Source of the DNA: Sporopachydermia quercuum
Lineage: Eukaryota > Ascomycota > Sporopachydermiomycetes > Sporopachydermiales > Sporopachydermiaceae
DNA length: 64,000 nucleotides
Direction of reading: 5' to 3'
Assembly: GCA_001599295.1 (NCBI GenBank)
Contig: BCGN01000001.1
Coordinates: forward strand, 868,001 to 932,000
This document shows positions 12,221-23,100 of the stretch, one piece after another. A model generated the notes under the pieces. It saw only the letters and a program-made list of their open reading frames with translations. It searched no databases and was not told the DNA's origin. The position numbers and the translations under genes were made by a program. Position 1 is the stretch's first letter, and the number at the start of each line of letters is the position of its first letter.

Positions 12221-13789
12221 ATGGTGTCTATCAAACTGAAAACGACTAATAACAAGAAGGGTGATAACAGCAAAAATGGAGAACTTTTAAGAGGCCCCGG
12301 AAGAATCCGGCTAACTGTGAAAACGAGAACAGATGAAAATGAATCCAATAGCAAAGGAAAGAAAAATGACCAGGTACTAAATTCTGTGCCTCTGAAAAAT
12401 CTAAGCTTAAAACTCAATCCTGGAAAACGAATACCACGGATTAGAGTCAAACCAGCCCATCAACCTGGTCAAGGCTATGATTCAGAAGCCCCAGATAGAG
12501 AAGATGATCCTATGATAGAAGAAGGCATAATATTCAGAATGCTACCTAATGCTGATTTAGACTATATACGACAATGTGTTGAATCAGGCGAATTCAGGAA
12601 TTTCAGTATCAAATTTCTAGATAATCGGCATGCTGTTGTTAGAGTACATGATAATATTTATGCTGCTAAGCTAGTAGACTTGCCATCAATCATAGAAGCA
12701 GAGAAGTCCTTAGATAGGAAGAACATGTTTAAAGTGGCAGACATATGCCAAATGCTTTTAGTAACGAAACTGATAGATGAAGAAGAGGAAGCCTTAGTGG
12801 ATGATGAACCGAATAGAAAACTAAAAAAATCTCAGCAAGTAGATGAATTCCAATTTCCACATGGTGTAACTCCTCCTTTATACAATGTGCGGAGAAGACG
12901 ATTCAGAAAACGAGTATCCAATAAAGTAATTGAAGGCGTTGAATCAAAAGTTGATGAACTTTTACGATTAGATGCAGAAGCCGAAAATGTGGATTATGAT
13001 CTGATTGATCCAAGCGTTTTAGCTGCCGGTGGTTTCAATATGACAGCTAGTGGTGTTGGATCACCATTAGCATCTAGAAACAGCGGGCAAAATGAGAGCG
13101 GCCCCAGTACACCTTATGGGCTACTGGAGGATCAAAGTTTACTTACTGATGAAGAATCTAGAAGGTATGAGGATGAAGATGAGCTTGTTAATATGCTTGA
13201 TATGGAAATCGAGCAAGCTTTGGGAGAGGAAATGGAAGGACAAGATGAGCTGAACGAAGAGCAAAAAGCAGAAAAAGTGGCTCAGGTTCGTGCTGCATTG
13301 GTTGCTGCTGCTAATAATGAAGCTGGAAATACCAGTGAGCTTGTATCCGGTGATGAAAATGAAGGCGATGATGACGACGATGACGATGATGATGATGATG
13401 ACGACGATGATGATGACGATGACGATGATGATGAAGAGGATGAGGAGGACGAAGATGCATTACAAAACTCAGCCCACTCCAAGTTGTTGCGTGATGAAAT
13501 TAATGACTTAGAGAATACAATTCAAGCTAAAGAGCAAGATGCTGCAAAGGCTACGAATTCTATTTTACGGAATAGATTCTTGGGATTCATTAGTAAATTG
13601 CGTCAAGAGTTAGAATTGAAGAAGCGACAACTAAGAAATGCTGAGGGCTATGATAGTTCTAAGGATGATGAGAATACAAATCAGTCTCAACAAGCACAAG
13701 CTCAAGACGATGAAGAAGAAGAAGAGGAAGAGGAAGAAGAACCAGAAGAAGAAGATGACGGTGATGCTGGAGTAGATGATTTATTCTAA
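12221..13789 (+). CDS. TAF7: TAF7, TFIID subunit
   Basis: This encodes 522 aa. Residues about 95-265 form the TAFII55 N-terminal domain: EEGIIFRMLPN, FRNFSIKFLDNRHAVVRV, YAAKLVDLPSIIEAEKSLDRKNMFKVADICQMLLV, then FPHGVTPPLYNVRRRRFRKR, a hallmark of the family. In TFIID, Taf7 binds Taf1 and restrains its activity until initiation. The N-terminal 80 residues are basic. The C-terminal half is very acidic, with a run of about 22 Asp, followed by a coiled-coil stretch (LRDEINDLENTIQ...LRQELELKKRQL) and a Glu-rich tail. Length is close to the 590-aa S. cerevisiae protein. The ATG at 12221 is the first in frame; no intron is seen. Confidence 0.92.
   Translation: MVSIKLKTTNNKKGDNSKNGELLRGPGRIRLTVKTRTDENESNSKGKKNDQVLNSVPLKNLSLKLNPGKRIPRIRVKPAHQPGQGYDSEAPDREDDPMIEEGIIFRMLPNADLDYIRQCVESGEFRNFSIKFLDNRHAVVRVHDNIYAAKLVDLPSIIEAEKSLDRKNMFKVADICQMLLVTKLIDEEEEALVDDEPNRKLKKSQQVDEFQFPHGVTPPLYNVRRRRFRKRVSNKVIEGVESKVDELLRLDAEAENVDYDLIDPSVLAAGGFNMTASGVGSPLASRNSGQNESGPSTPYGLLEDQSLLTDEESRRYEDEDELVNMLDMEIEQALGEEMEGQDELNEEQKAEKVAQVRAALVAAANNEAGNTSELVSGDENEGDDDDDDDDDDDDDDDDDDDDDDEEDEEDEDALQNSAHSKLLRDEINDLENTIQAKEQDAAKATNSILRNRFLGFISKLRQELELKKRQLRNAEGYDSSKDDENTNQSQQAQAQDDEEEEEEEEEEPEEEDDGDAGVDDLF
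13367..13432 (+). repeat. GAY repeat coding poly-Asp in TAF7
   Basis: 22 consecutive GAT/GAC codons with mixed third positions, so the run is kept at protein level rather than being a pure microsatellite. Poly-Ser and poly-Met frames over it are shadows. Confidence 0.9.
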
Positions 13790-14383
13790 TTTTTAACTTG
13801 AAATATCTTGGTTTCTGAAGAGGCTATTGCCATTTATTGATAGTCCTGATAGTCCACTACACTCTACCCATCTATCATCTCTCTCATAATAGTTCCTCCC
13901 CATGTGTACATTATTACTGTAATGATTTACCAGCATTGAATACTGCTGATTCTCTATACTATATCATATTACTAGGTATTATTAACTACAATTTCCTTAT
14001 ATTTCTTTACTCATTCTCTCTGTATCCATAAATCTTGAACTACGCTACCACATATCGTGCAGTCTCCTCCTACTATTCTTTCTCTCAGCCCACAACCCCC
14101 AATGGTTAAATGATTATATCATCATTAATGATTAGAAGGCTGTATTGTATTATCGATTGATCCATTTCTATGTATCTTTGTAGCTTATCAAATCATATCA
14201 ATCATTTATTCCTTCCTTTGCTACTCTATAATGAACAAGTGCGCTCCTTAAATTTTATTTTAATACGTTATATAGTTATTATTGCAAAGTATCAATTAAT
14301 CAACTATCGAACTTAGAAATTTGACAGTTTGCGCATTGAAGAGAGACAAGAAAATAATACCCTGTTTCTTAGCTAATCATATC
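13790..14383. other. Spacer between TAF7 and the WBP2-like gene
   Basis: AT-rich; holds the TAF7 3' end and the promoter of the next gene. Nothing else recognised. Confidence 0.5.
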
Positions 14384-14983
14384 ATGTCTCTCAACTGGAC
14401 AGTGCTTTCTGGAGAGAAACACACATCGTTTATTCCGCTGGCCAATGAATCAATAATTGATAAAAGCTGTTCTGAAAGAACTTCAATTTCGATAAAACCT
14501 GTGGACTCAAGCACAAGCAACGGAAAAGATAATGAGATCTGTAGTAACAATGGAGTACTTTATTTGACTAATCAAAGAGTCATTTATATATCAACAGATG
14601 ATTCTGCTTATATCAAACCAAGCAAAGAAAAATTCAGATCGGTATCTGTACCTTTACAACATATACAAAATTCACATATAACTCAACCGTGGTTTGGACC
14701 TAATGGCTGGTGGGCAGAACTTATACCCGTAAAGAAAGGAGGCTTTGACCCAGAAGCTTGCCTCTGGGAGATTACGATAACTTTTAAGGATGGAGGTGCG
14801 TATCAGTTTTTTGAGAAGTATCAAAGATTAAAAGAAAATTTGTCACTTGGTGTTAATCATGCTGATGATTTACCTGCTTATGATAATGGTGGTAATTATA
14901 GTCAGAGTAACAGTGGTGATACTGAACCGAGGACTGTTGCTGTGGCTTCAGACGAGTCCCCTCCTGCGTATACAGAGATTTGA
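14384..14983 (+). CDS. WBP2-like GRAM/PH-type protein with C-terminal PY motifs
   Basis: This encodes 199 aa from the ATG at 14384 (MSLNW); the frame is open further upstream but without an ATG. Residues about 30-160 look like the GRAM-like domain of the WW-binding-protein-2 family: a segment reading GVLYLTNQRVIYIS, then PLQHIQNSHITQPWFGPNGWWAEL, then LWEITITFKDGGAYQFFEKYQRL. The tail carries LPAY and, four residues from the end, PPAY. PY motifs bind WW domains, typically of Rsp5/NEDD4-type ubiquitin ligases, so an adaptor role at membranes is a reasonable inference. The family is known in fission yeast and filamentous fungi. The gene converges on NHX1 with 131 bp between stops. Confidence 0.75.
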   Translation: MSLNWTVLSGEKHTSFIPLANESIIDKSCSERTSISIKPVDSSTSNGKDNEICSNNGVLYLTNQRVIYISTDDSAYIKPSKEKFRSVSVPLQHIQNSHITQPWFGPNGWWAELIPVKKGGFDPEACLWEITITFKDGGAYQFFEKYQRLKENLSLGVNHADDLPAYDNGGNYSQSNSGDTEPRTVAVASDESPPAYTEI

Positions 14984-15025
14984 GATATTAGGTAAAGAAA
15001 CAAGGGATTAAACTTATATCATCAT

Positions 15026-15052
15026 TACTACTACTACTACTACTACTACTAC
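15026..15052. repeat. (TAC)9 microsatellite
   Basis: Nine perfect TAC units in the short gap between the stops of the WBP2-like gene and NHX1. Confidence 0.95.
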
Positions 15053-15114
15053 CTCACTATCCATGTATATTACTTCAAGTTTACTATCCCTTCAATTATC
15101 CATATATATATCAT

Positions 15115-17163
15115 CTATTTCTTACTATTGTTGTCAGCATTTTGCTCCAAACTACTATCTAAGAAAACAGGCTTCAAAATTTGCTCGTCCAAATCGTGAA
15201 ACCATTTTCCTGACCCTTCTGAAGTTCCAAAGCTCAAATTAACTGAAGTTCCCACTTTAGAAAGTAAACCCGAAACCGATTGCCGTGTACTATTCTCTGC
15301 TGTGTCTGTTCCCTTATTGTTGATAGGACTTGGTGATGCCGCCGATGCTGCGTTTTTGGCCATTGGTGGTAAATCTGACAAATCTGACTCACCATCAGTA
15401 TCGGACAAACTGGGCGATCCAACCCCCGAAGATGATCTGGAACGGAAATTAAAATTATCCCTATATAACTGGCTACTTGAAGCACTCCCAGTTCTTGTAA
15501 GTGTTTCACCCGGTAAATCACCACTTGATTCTGGTCGGGAATTGAAATTCAAGCCTGTTAATCCAATACTTGAGGAGGCTTTTCCCTTCTTATTGAAAGA
15601 AGACACATCCGTATAAGGACCACTAGAAGGTGCCTCGATATCAAATTCATCATCAGAGTCCACATCTTCGATACATCCTGTTTTAATATTCATTATTTCC
15701 AACATTCCTGCTGTTGTTCCTCCAAATATAATAACTGTTAATACTACAACTACCAGTACTGTAGCAAGAAGTGTTGAAGCGTTTTCTCCTTCAATTCCCA
15801 TAGCCAATGCAACACCTACAGCACCTCTTAAGCCTGCCCAGAAAAGCATCATTTGATAATTATGAGGAATCTCATCAGGAATAGGCGTTGGTGCAGAAGC
15901 TGATCCATTGTCTTCATCCTGTTCCATGGGATTATATGATGTACTATTGAAGATAGGTCTGGATGCCATTCCTTTGACTCTTGATCTATGAATAGCGTTA
16001 ATAAGTCTTGAAAGAGGGAAAACAGCACACCATCTTGAGATACAAATAGCAATAGTAGTGACAATAATAAACAAAGGTTTATAAACCAATTCCACCTCTG
16101 TAAATAATGATAAACCAAGATAGATGAATATGAAATTCTCTGATAATTGAGCTAGCAATTGGAAAATATACTTGGTAGCTATCTGAGTTCTCCTGGACAT
16201 ATTGTAGTAAGCATAATGTTTCAAGGTAATACCACAGAATAATAAGGAGACAATTCCAGACATATGACAACCGTTAGAAAAAAAATATGATTCGTAGGCA
16301 AATAACAATACTAAGCATGTTTCTATCCGTGGGTATCTTCTTAAATGTGAATGTTTCAGAATGAGAGCAATTAGAATACCTATGATTACTCCAATCAGTA
16401 AGGATATAGTGAAAGTCATCATGAATAGGCCAGCTGCTTGAAAGAAGTTAGAAAATTCAGCTTTAGAACCATGAAACTTCTGGGCTGTTTCAAACATAAC
16501 AATAGAAATAGCATCATTTAGTAGCGATTCACCGAATATAATAGTGTACAACTTTGGATCTACTTTATAGGCATTGAAAATAGATAGAATTGTCACTGGG
16601 TCCGTTGCTGATAGTGTAGCACCGACTGCAAAACAATCAACAAACGGTAGTTGTAATGATTCAATACCCAGTGCGGCCCAGCAGTAGAGAACCATTCCCA
16701 TTACTAACGCTGAGATAAATGTACCTGCAATAGCAAAGGTGAGGATAGATCCAATATTTCTGAAAAAATTCGCCTGATGCAGCTCGTATCCAGAGTTAAG
16801 AATAATTGGTGGCAATAGAATATTGAAAAAGTAACTAGAGTTGAATGTTACTGAGTCTTGGATATAGTGACCAGGTAGAATTCTGATGATGAGTCCAACA
16901 ATCATTCCATAGAAAATGGATAATACTGTCTCATGAACAGCTTGAATTCTTCTTTGTTGTAGAAAATAAGAAGACCATAAAGCACTCATGAGAAGAACTA
17001 TTAAAATAAATAATGCCCACGATGAGAAGATTTCTTCCTGTATAGGATCCGAGGTTTCATCGTCCCCTGGGAGTTCTTTTACTGGATCATCGTCAAAATT
17101 GGGATCACCTTCCTGTCGTTTTGTTAGGATTGCTTTCAGAATGGGGAACAATAGTTGAGACAT
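15115..17163 (-). CDS. NHX1: NHX1, endosomal Na+(K+)/H+ exchanger
   Basis: This encodes 682 aa of the CPA1 exchanger family. About a dozen membrane spans occupy residues 45-500. Key motifs: FFNILLPPI at 112-120 (the amiloride-binding segment), ATDPVT at 186-191, GESLLNDA at 211-218 and the late FWAGLRGAVGVALAMG segment. Nhx1 exchanges cytosolic Na+ or K+ for lumenal H+ in late endosomes and is needed for traffic to the vacuole (it is VPS44). The cytosolic tail from about residue 505 is Ser-rich with DVDSDDEFDIE and many possible phosphosites. Slightly longer than the 633-aa S. cerevisiae protein. The start is the first ATG. Confidence 0.93.
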   Translation of the reverse strand: MSQLLFPILKAILTKRQEGDPNFDDDPVKELPGDDETSDPIQEEIFSSWALFILIVLLMSALWSSYFLQQRRIQAVHETVLSIFYGMIVGLIIRILPGHYIQDSVTFNSSYFFNILLPPIILNSGYELHQANFFRNIGSILTFAIAGTFISALVMGMVLYCWAALGIESLQLPFVDCFAVGATLSATDPVTILSIFNAYKVDPKLYTIIFGESLLNDAISIVMFETAQKFHGSKAEFSNFFQAAGLFMMTFTISLLIGVIIGILIALILKHSHLRRYPRIETCLVLLFAYESYFFSNGCHMSGIVSLLFCGITLKHYAYYNMSRRTQIATKYIFQLLAQLSENFIFIYLGLSLFTEVELVYKPLFIIVTTIAICISRWCAVFPLSRLINAIHRSRVKGMASRPIFNSTSYNPMEQDEDNGSASAPTPIPDEIPHNYQMMLFWAGLRGAVGVALAMGIEGENASTLLATVLVVVVLTVIIFGGTTAGMLEIMNIKTGCIEDVDSDDEFDIEAPSSGPYTDVSSFNKKGKASSSIGLTGLNFNSRPESSGDLPGETLTRTGSASSSQLYRDNFNFRSRSSSGVGSPSLSDTDGESDLSDLPPMAKNAASAASPSPINNKGTDTAENSTRQSVSGLLSKVGTSVNLSFGTSEGSGKWFHDLDEQILKPVFLDSSLEQNADNNSKK

Positions 17164-18271
17164 AATAGAAGGTTGATTAGATGATGCGAGGGTGGATTTT
17201 GCTTCGAATGGATAGCTATGTGAGAAGAAAGTTTAACGGTCTGCTGCTGTGGTGTTCGACGACAGAGAGTCAATCACTGCTGGTAGATGAGATATGGGTA
17301 TGGTGAATGAATAAGGAATATTCGGGTCCGACTTGATTTGTTACAAATTAATCAAGCTGCTCAACTGTTTCGACTAAATTATTATATATTTGTAGTTCCC
17401 AGCGGTACTTGACTGCCGTTGCTTAGTTCCCAGCAATAGCTGTTGTCGGTTGGATGATTGTCCCAGGGCCACAGATGTCGTATGGTTATACTAATAACTA
17501 ACAAATAACTCTCGAAGAAGTTGGTTGATTATAACATATGTTACGAACTGACAATTTCCTATGGGCTCAATTGATCTTAATAACTAAGACAACAATATCA
17601 ATGACGGTTTTAGCCGTTAATTTGTGTACGTAGCTCAAATCAAGTTGTATAGTTGTAGATTACTACTTGATCAGTTCGTCAATTGAAAAAATCTGCAAAA
17701 TCAATCAGTGATTTACTGGAAAACCTGATTTCAAAATGCCTGATCCGTAGTTTTCTGATACCGCTTCTCTGCTAGTTCTATAACTTCTAATGCAATAATG
17801 AATAAATAGATGTACATGATTGATGTTTATGAACAAGGAGATAAGTAACAATGAATGGTTGTGGGCAGGTACTTATTATTGTGTATATGGGTGAAATTGT
17901 GGCTTTCGTTTCTATAAGTTTTGTACAAATTTGGATAAGCTACTCAGAGATGAATTTATGATTATGTGATATTATAATGATGGTTGGGTGGAAGCAGCTT
18001 ATGTTGAATTTAAAACGAGAGACGAAAAACCGGAAGGTAAGAATAAGTAAATTACTTTGTTAAGAGTTTTGTGCTTGGTTTTAGCAAAAAAAAGGGGTTA
18101 AATGAAGCGTTTGATATTGCTAGAAGGAACGTGTGGGACAGCCGAAATGGCGTAGAGCACAAATAAGGTTACGGTGATTGAAATCTTATCTTGTTATTGC
18201 ATGGGTCCTGCATCAGCCTAAGTTATTCACCTCTGATTCCTGTCGTAATATTTTTGATTCAATCGACAAAA

Positions 18272-18427
18272 ATGGAAACTATAACTCTCATATTAGCGAT
18301 TACTATATTTTTTACTGTTGTAACACTAGTAAGCAGTTTATGGTTCTATAGAGTCACGTACTTGCTGTTTAAGCTCATCTTTGGCCGAATTCTCAATCTT
18401 AAGAAAAGAAAGAAAGAGGCAATCTAA
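18272..18427 (+). CDS. Possible 51-aa single-span membrane micro-protein
   Basis: ATG in good context (AAAAATGG). Residues about 5-27 are strongly hydrophobic, predicted as one membrane span, followed by FKLIFGRILN and a basic end (LKKRKKEAI). I do not recognise a family. A GTAAGC lies within it, so a spliced longer form is possible. It sits alone in a 2-kb gap. It could be chance, since AT-rich DNA readily gives hydrophobic frames. Confidence 0.3.
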   Translation: METITLILAITIFFTVVTLVSSLWFYRVTYLLFKLIFGRILNLKKRKKEAI

Positions 18428-18731
18428 TTGCAAAGTCTACATGCTCGGTGTTCCTTTATGGCATATACAACTTGAAACACTCTCAACATCTACATCGATT
18501 CTTTCTTTATTGTATAAATTTGAAGGACTCAAATATTATATTAAATATAAGAGATTATCCTCTTCGCGATAAATATCCTGTCAAGTTACTGTAATTCTGT
18601 ATTTTGAGTTATGAGCATCGTTCATGCAAGACTCATGCATACTGCTGCGCAAAATCAAGAACTATAATTTCCCTTCAGAAACTGGAAAGCAGATTTATAC
18701 ATATTTGTACACAATTGTCATACTATTATAT

Positions 18732-18749
18732 TATGCATATTTATGCATA
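18732..18749. promoter_or_regulatory. Tandem TATGCATA palindromes
   Basis: Two TATGCATA octamers separated by 2 bp, about 490 bp upstream of GUK1. This palindrome has been reported as a recognition sequence of C. albicans Efg1; whether the local Efg1-type factor uses it is unknown. Confidence 0.3.
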
Positions 18750-19242
18750 TTCACACTCGCGCTTTCCTAATTCTAAAATTTTCGGTTAACGTGAAATTTC
18801 GTACAATCAAAACGCACGTATTAGAAAAAAAGACTATAAACATGAATATAAACAAATCATATAAAAGCGATGTAAAGCAAAGTTGATTGTTTCATACTCG
18901 ACACTTCATAAACATTTCATTCGAGGAAATTTGAGTATAAAGCAGCGATCTATGTTTATTTTCTCTAGAGTTAACGTGTCTTCGCCATTTCTCTAACCGC
19001 CTTAGTTCTTATTCAGTTATATATCCACTGATAATCTTCTGGCTATCGAATAGTAAGTGTTTTTATTGTTAGGTCGACAATCTCATTTATTGATCTGCTT
19101 ACTCATAATATAAATTGAGGGAGCTTTCAATGGTGAAAACAGCGACACAGCCCTTTCTCCAGTGTTCCATCCAGTAAGCTATTCTAACCATTCATATATA
19201 GAGCATAATTTTATTTCTTACGAGTTCACCAGCATCATAAAA

Positions 19243-19815
19243 ATGGGTAGACCTATTGTTGTTTCTGGCCCATCGGGAGCTGGAAAATCTACCTTGTTAA
19301 AAAAGCTGTTTGCAGAATTCCCTGATAAATTTGGTTTCTCCGTTTCTCACACCACCAGAACTCCTAGACCTGGTGAAGTTGACGGTAAAGACTATCATTT
19401 CGTTACCAAAGAAAAATTCCAATCCTTGATTCCTAAAAACTTCTTTATTGAATATGCTCTTTTCTCTGGTAATTTTTACGGTACCTCTTATGATGCTGTT
19501 AACTATGTCAATGATGTTTTGCATAAGACTTGTATTCTCGACATTGATATGCAAGGAGTGAAAATCATCAAGCAAAATGGAATTATCAGCCCCAGGTTTC
19601 TATTTTTGGCTCCCCCAAGTTTAGATGAACTGAAAGAACGTTTAGTGAAAAGAGGAACTGAGACTCAGGAGAGTTTGGCAAAGAGACTTGACCAAGCTAG
19701 GTTAGAATTAGAATATGCTGAGAGTGGTGGACATGAGAAGATAATTGTTAATGACGATGTTGACAAAGCTTATAGTGAACTGAAAGAGTTTATATTTGAA
19801 GACCCAAATGTGTGA
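19243..19815 (+). CDS. GUK1: GUK1, guanylate kinase
   Basis: This encodes 190 aa (S. cerevisiae 187). It phosphorylates GMP to GDP with ATP, in the cytosol. The P-loop GPSGAGKS is at residues 9-16; [20 protein letters not shown] is the GMP-binding segment; [11 protein letters not shown] and FLFLAPPS follow; [10 protein letters not shown] closes the domain. The ATG at 19243 (MGRPIVVSG) matches the yeast start. The frame is open 27 codons further up but has no ATG there. CTG at 19306 codes the conserved Leu of KKLF, one of the lines of evidence that CUG means leucine here. Convergent with SFB3. Confidence 0.97.
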   Translation: MGRPIVVSGPSGAGKSTLLKKLFAEFPDKFGFSVSHTTRTPRPGEVDGKDYHFVTKEKFQSLIPKNFFIEYALFSGNFYGTSYDAVNYVNDVLHKTCILDIDMQGVKIIKQNGIISPRFLFLAPPSLDELKERLVKRGTETQESLAKRLDQARLELEYAESGGHEKIIVNDDVDKAYSELKEFIFEDPNV

Positions 19816-20182
19816 ATTCATGGGATTAAAAAATTGGACTACAAGAGTTATGTGTTGTGTTATTTTTTCGTGCTTATTGTTGAATTGATCAAATAGAAGT
19901 AGATGAATAGACTATGTTTGTTACTACACAAACAGCCACTGTATGACGGCCATTAAGCTTCTTTTTTTATTACAATTGAATTACCGAAATCCTTCCTTTA
20001 TAATGCGATCAATGAATTCTATCTTTTTGTTATCATAGTATATATTCTCCTCTACTTTTATATTATCTTTGGTATTATTTCACCATTTTTCTATCTAAAC
20101 ACCTACATCCAAGCCAAGTATTCGTCACTATTTCATTGATCTTAAAGGATAGAGCATGGTCAGTCCTATCATATTACAAGTT
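19816..20182. other. Convergent spacer GUK1/SFB3
   Basis: 367 bp, T-rich; the 3' ends of both genes. Nothing else seen. Confidence 0.5.
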
Positions 20183-23100
20183 CTATAAACTCATTAATCC
20201 TAAGGCATCAAATTGCATTTTACCGTGGTGGCGATCAGAATTATCTTCACTAACCTTGCGACGAATAATCTTATGCATTTTAATAAGGAAATCAATATAG
20301 CTTGACTCATCTCCATGGCGATCTTCCACCAAAAAAAACTGTTGGAATTCAATTTCAGCTCCATCGATTCCTGACCGACAAAGCTGAATAGGCAAAAAGT
20401 CCAATCCGCTCATTTCGGCGAAGTATTTAACAAGATTCCTAGATTGCCTGTTGATAGGAGAACCGGGCTCAAGAACGGGAAGTTCATTAGTGCATGCATC
20501 TAATGAGCCCAAGGTAGTTCCTGAACCAAATAAATCCTCAATCAATAAATGTGAGACATCCTTATGAATAAACAGTAGTAGAGTCTGACCATTGAAAGCC
20601 AAATAGGCACCACCAAGTTCAATTCTCATTGACGAAGCTCTTATTGCTTCAGGAACAATTAATTTCTGCGATGTAGGTTCAACTACTGCCTCTGACTCGC
20701 CCATCCTATGCAAGGGAATAATTATAGGGTATAAGAACAAACTCAACTTATCAGCACTCATAGAATTAAGTAATCTCATAGTATACACTTTAGTGTCCAA
20801 GTTGATATTACTACCAGCCCTTAAAAGCTTTGATTTCAATAAGGAAGTGAGTAATGCAACAGATCCATTAATACATTCCGGTAGTAACAGTTGATTCAAT
20901 AATGAGTTCTTATCAGTGACTAATTCTCTGTAGTTAGCTAGTAAATCTGCAAATTTGCTGATCACATCATTCTTGATTTCCATGCCAGTTTTCAGTGATA
21001 GATTAGCGATGATCTGTCGCGTGAATAACGAAATCAATGAGATCTCGTCAATATAGTTGTAAACTGATCGTTCCTTATTAGTAACAGAAGAGACAATATT
21101 ATGCACACGCACTTTCCGGGTACCATCTCTGGCAGTATATAAAATGGCTGCTTGGAAATGGCAGTCCATATTTTTATCTAGGACACCATCATGAGTGAAA
21201 GAAACAACCACAGATTGATCAGAATCAACGATTGGGAAACTAGGATCATCGTGGCGTTCTTTTCTGAACATATTGCCATAGTAATTATCAACCTGAAGTC
21301 CATTGGAGCATCTGATCTTCATTTGGCCCTGATAGCCCATTTCCTTGAGAACAGAATGGGTGAAATCAGCAATGAACTTGCGCCCATCCCTTTCAAATAC
21401 AAAATTGGAATAATGGTAGTTGCGTCCACCCGTAATATTAGCAATCAAGCCTACAGTGACTAAATCAATATATGAGCTTGAAAGGGTAAATACATCTAAA
21501 CCGATATCACTTCTAGCATATCTTTCTCCAAGCTTGATGTAATCATCGTTGCTGCAGATGTACCATGATTTATCAAATTCACCTAAATTGTTGCTGCTTG
21601 GACCTCCTTTAGTCGAATGTGATAATGCTGATGATGGTGAATCTGCTTTATATCCAAGAGCACCAGGACCCCATGTTGGCAAGGCCCCCAGAATGCATGT
21701 CACTTTGCCTCCTCCCACAGAGTCCAGCGCAAGGTGGGCAAAATCTAAAACTCCATAGTAAGCAGGCTCTGCAACGTTATATTCACTAGCCATTTGGTCA
21801 ATGCGATCCAATACGCTTTCAATGATAAGTCTGGATTCAATAGGATCTGCAAATAGACCTTTCTTGAAAGGTAGAAAAGGGTTCTTCAAGTCTGAGACGA
21901 TAGAGCATTGAACCTGTTGGAGCTCGGAGCTCAAGTTGAACACGTAAAGCTTTCTATCATAAGCTATAATCGAGATTCTGCTGCCTTGTGCTAGTTTACA
22001 GGTGTTGGTGTTACCTTCAGACTCTTGTTCACCATAACTAGAAGGATCATAGTGATCTTCTGAATATAAAGAGTTTCTGATAGCCATAGTAGCCAAAGAT
22101 GGGATGCCCTTTTTTACTGCTTCTGTGGAAATGTCAATTAGGAACAAATGATGAAGAGCATTGGCCTTTACATTCTCTTTTGCCCAGTACATTTCTGGTA
22201 CAATGAAATCAACAGAACCATAGAGTAGTTCGGGTCGTTCAAGAATATCCACCCGTCTTCCTGAGGCATCTAAAGGAGCAAAGTAGTCTTCGGGGGTGGG
22301 ACTAGGAAACTGGCAGAGATTACATACGATCTTGCTACCTCCACTTGCTAATTGCATGAAAGGATTAATATAACCTCTGCATCTTCGGCAACGCGGAGGT
22401 CCCTGAGGTCGATATGAAAAGTCAACTGTCGCCACAGGAGTATCCTGAAAAGCGATTTTGGCAAACGGAGTTAGAACTAATCCAAGAGGCACTTTTGATT
22501 TAGCTTGGATATCTTGATTGAAAGGAATGTTTGATTCAATCAAACGTAAGAATCTAGGAGAAGAATTGCCTTGGTCCACAACGTAATAATCAGACCCAGG
22601 ATAAGGAGGTTGGGACTGTTCAAACGTTTTATAAGAAGTGCTCCAGTACTCAGACAACGCTGCTCTTCTCATATCAGGAACAGAAGGTACAGCATCGATA
22701 TCGATAGATCCACTACTTCCAGCGTCGGGAATAAAAGTCTGGGTGTCTCTGGATGTGTCAGCTTCGTCTATTTCTTGTCTTCCTGGAGCATTTCCTGATA
22801 CTGAAGCATCCAGAGCAGAGGAAGTTCTTGAAGGAATCAATGGGTTAATGGGATGGCTAGATCCTAGTGTTGAACTCATTGATTTAGTAGACTGCTCGCT
22901 GCTTAAATCATAATATGCTCGGGCACCTCTTTTACCTTTCACTGTCCGAACAGAGCCCATGGAGTATGAGGATTTAGGAACGCCTGAGTTTGGTGTAGGT
23001 GAAGTAGATGGTCTCGAAGGTGTCCCAGATCTGGGCATTCCAGGGGGAGTAACTGAAGTTGGGGTACTGCCAGGGGTACCATTATCGAGTCTTAATCCGA

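Larger units (their letters stand above)
17164..19242. other. Divergent region NHX1/GUK1
   Basis: 2.08 kb. It carries the promoters of NHX1 and GUK1, one possible micro-protein (18272-18427) and a tandem TATGCATA pair (18732-18749). No RNA gene was recognised. Confidence 0.45.

Noticed and set aside
13282-13482. Poly-Ser frame and overlapping poly-Met frame
   Set aside because: Shadows of the poly-Asp tract of TAF7.
14321-14383. Extension of the WBP2-like protein
   Set aside because: Starts with TTG; the first ATG is at 14384.
19162-19242. N-terminal extension of GUK1
   Set aside because: The in-frame opening starts with GTG, not ATG; known guanylate kinases start at MxRPIV.
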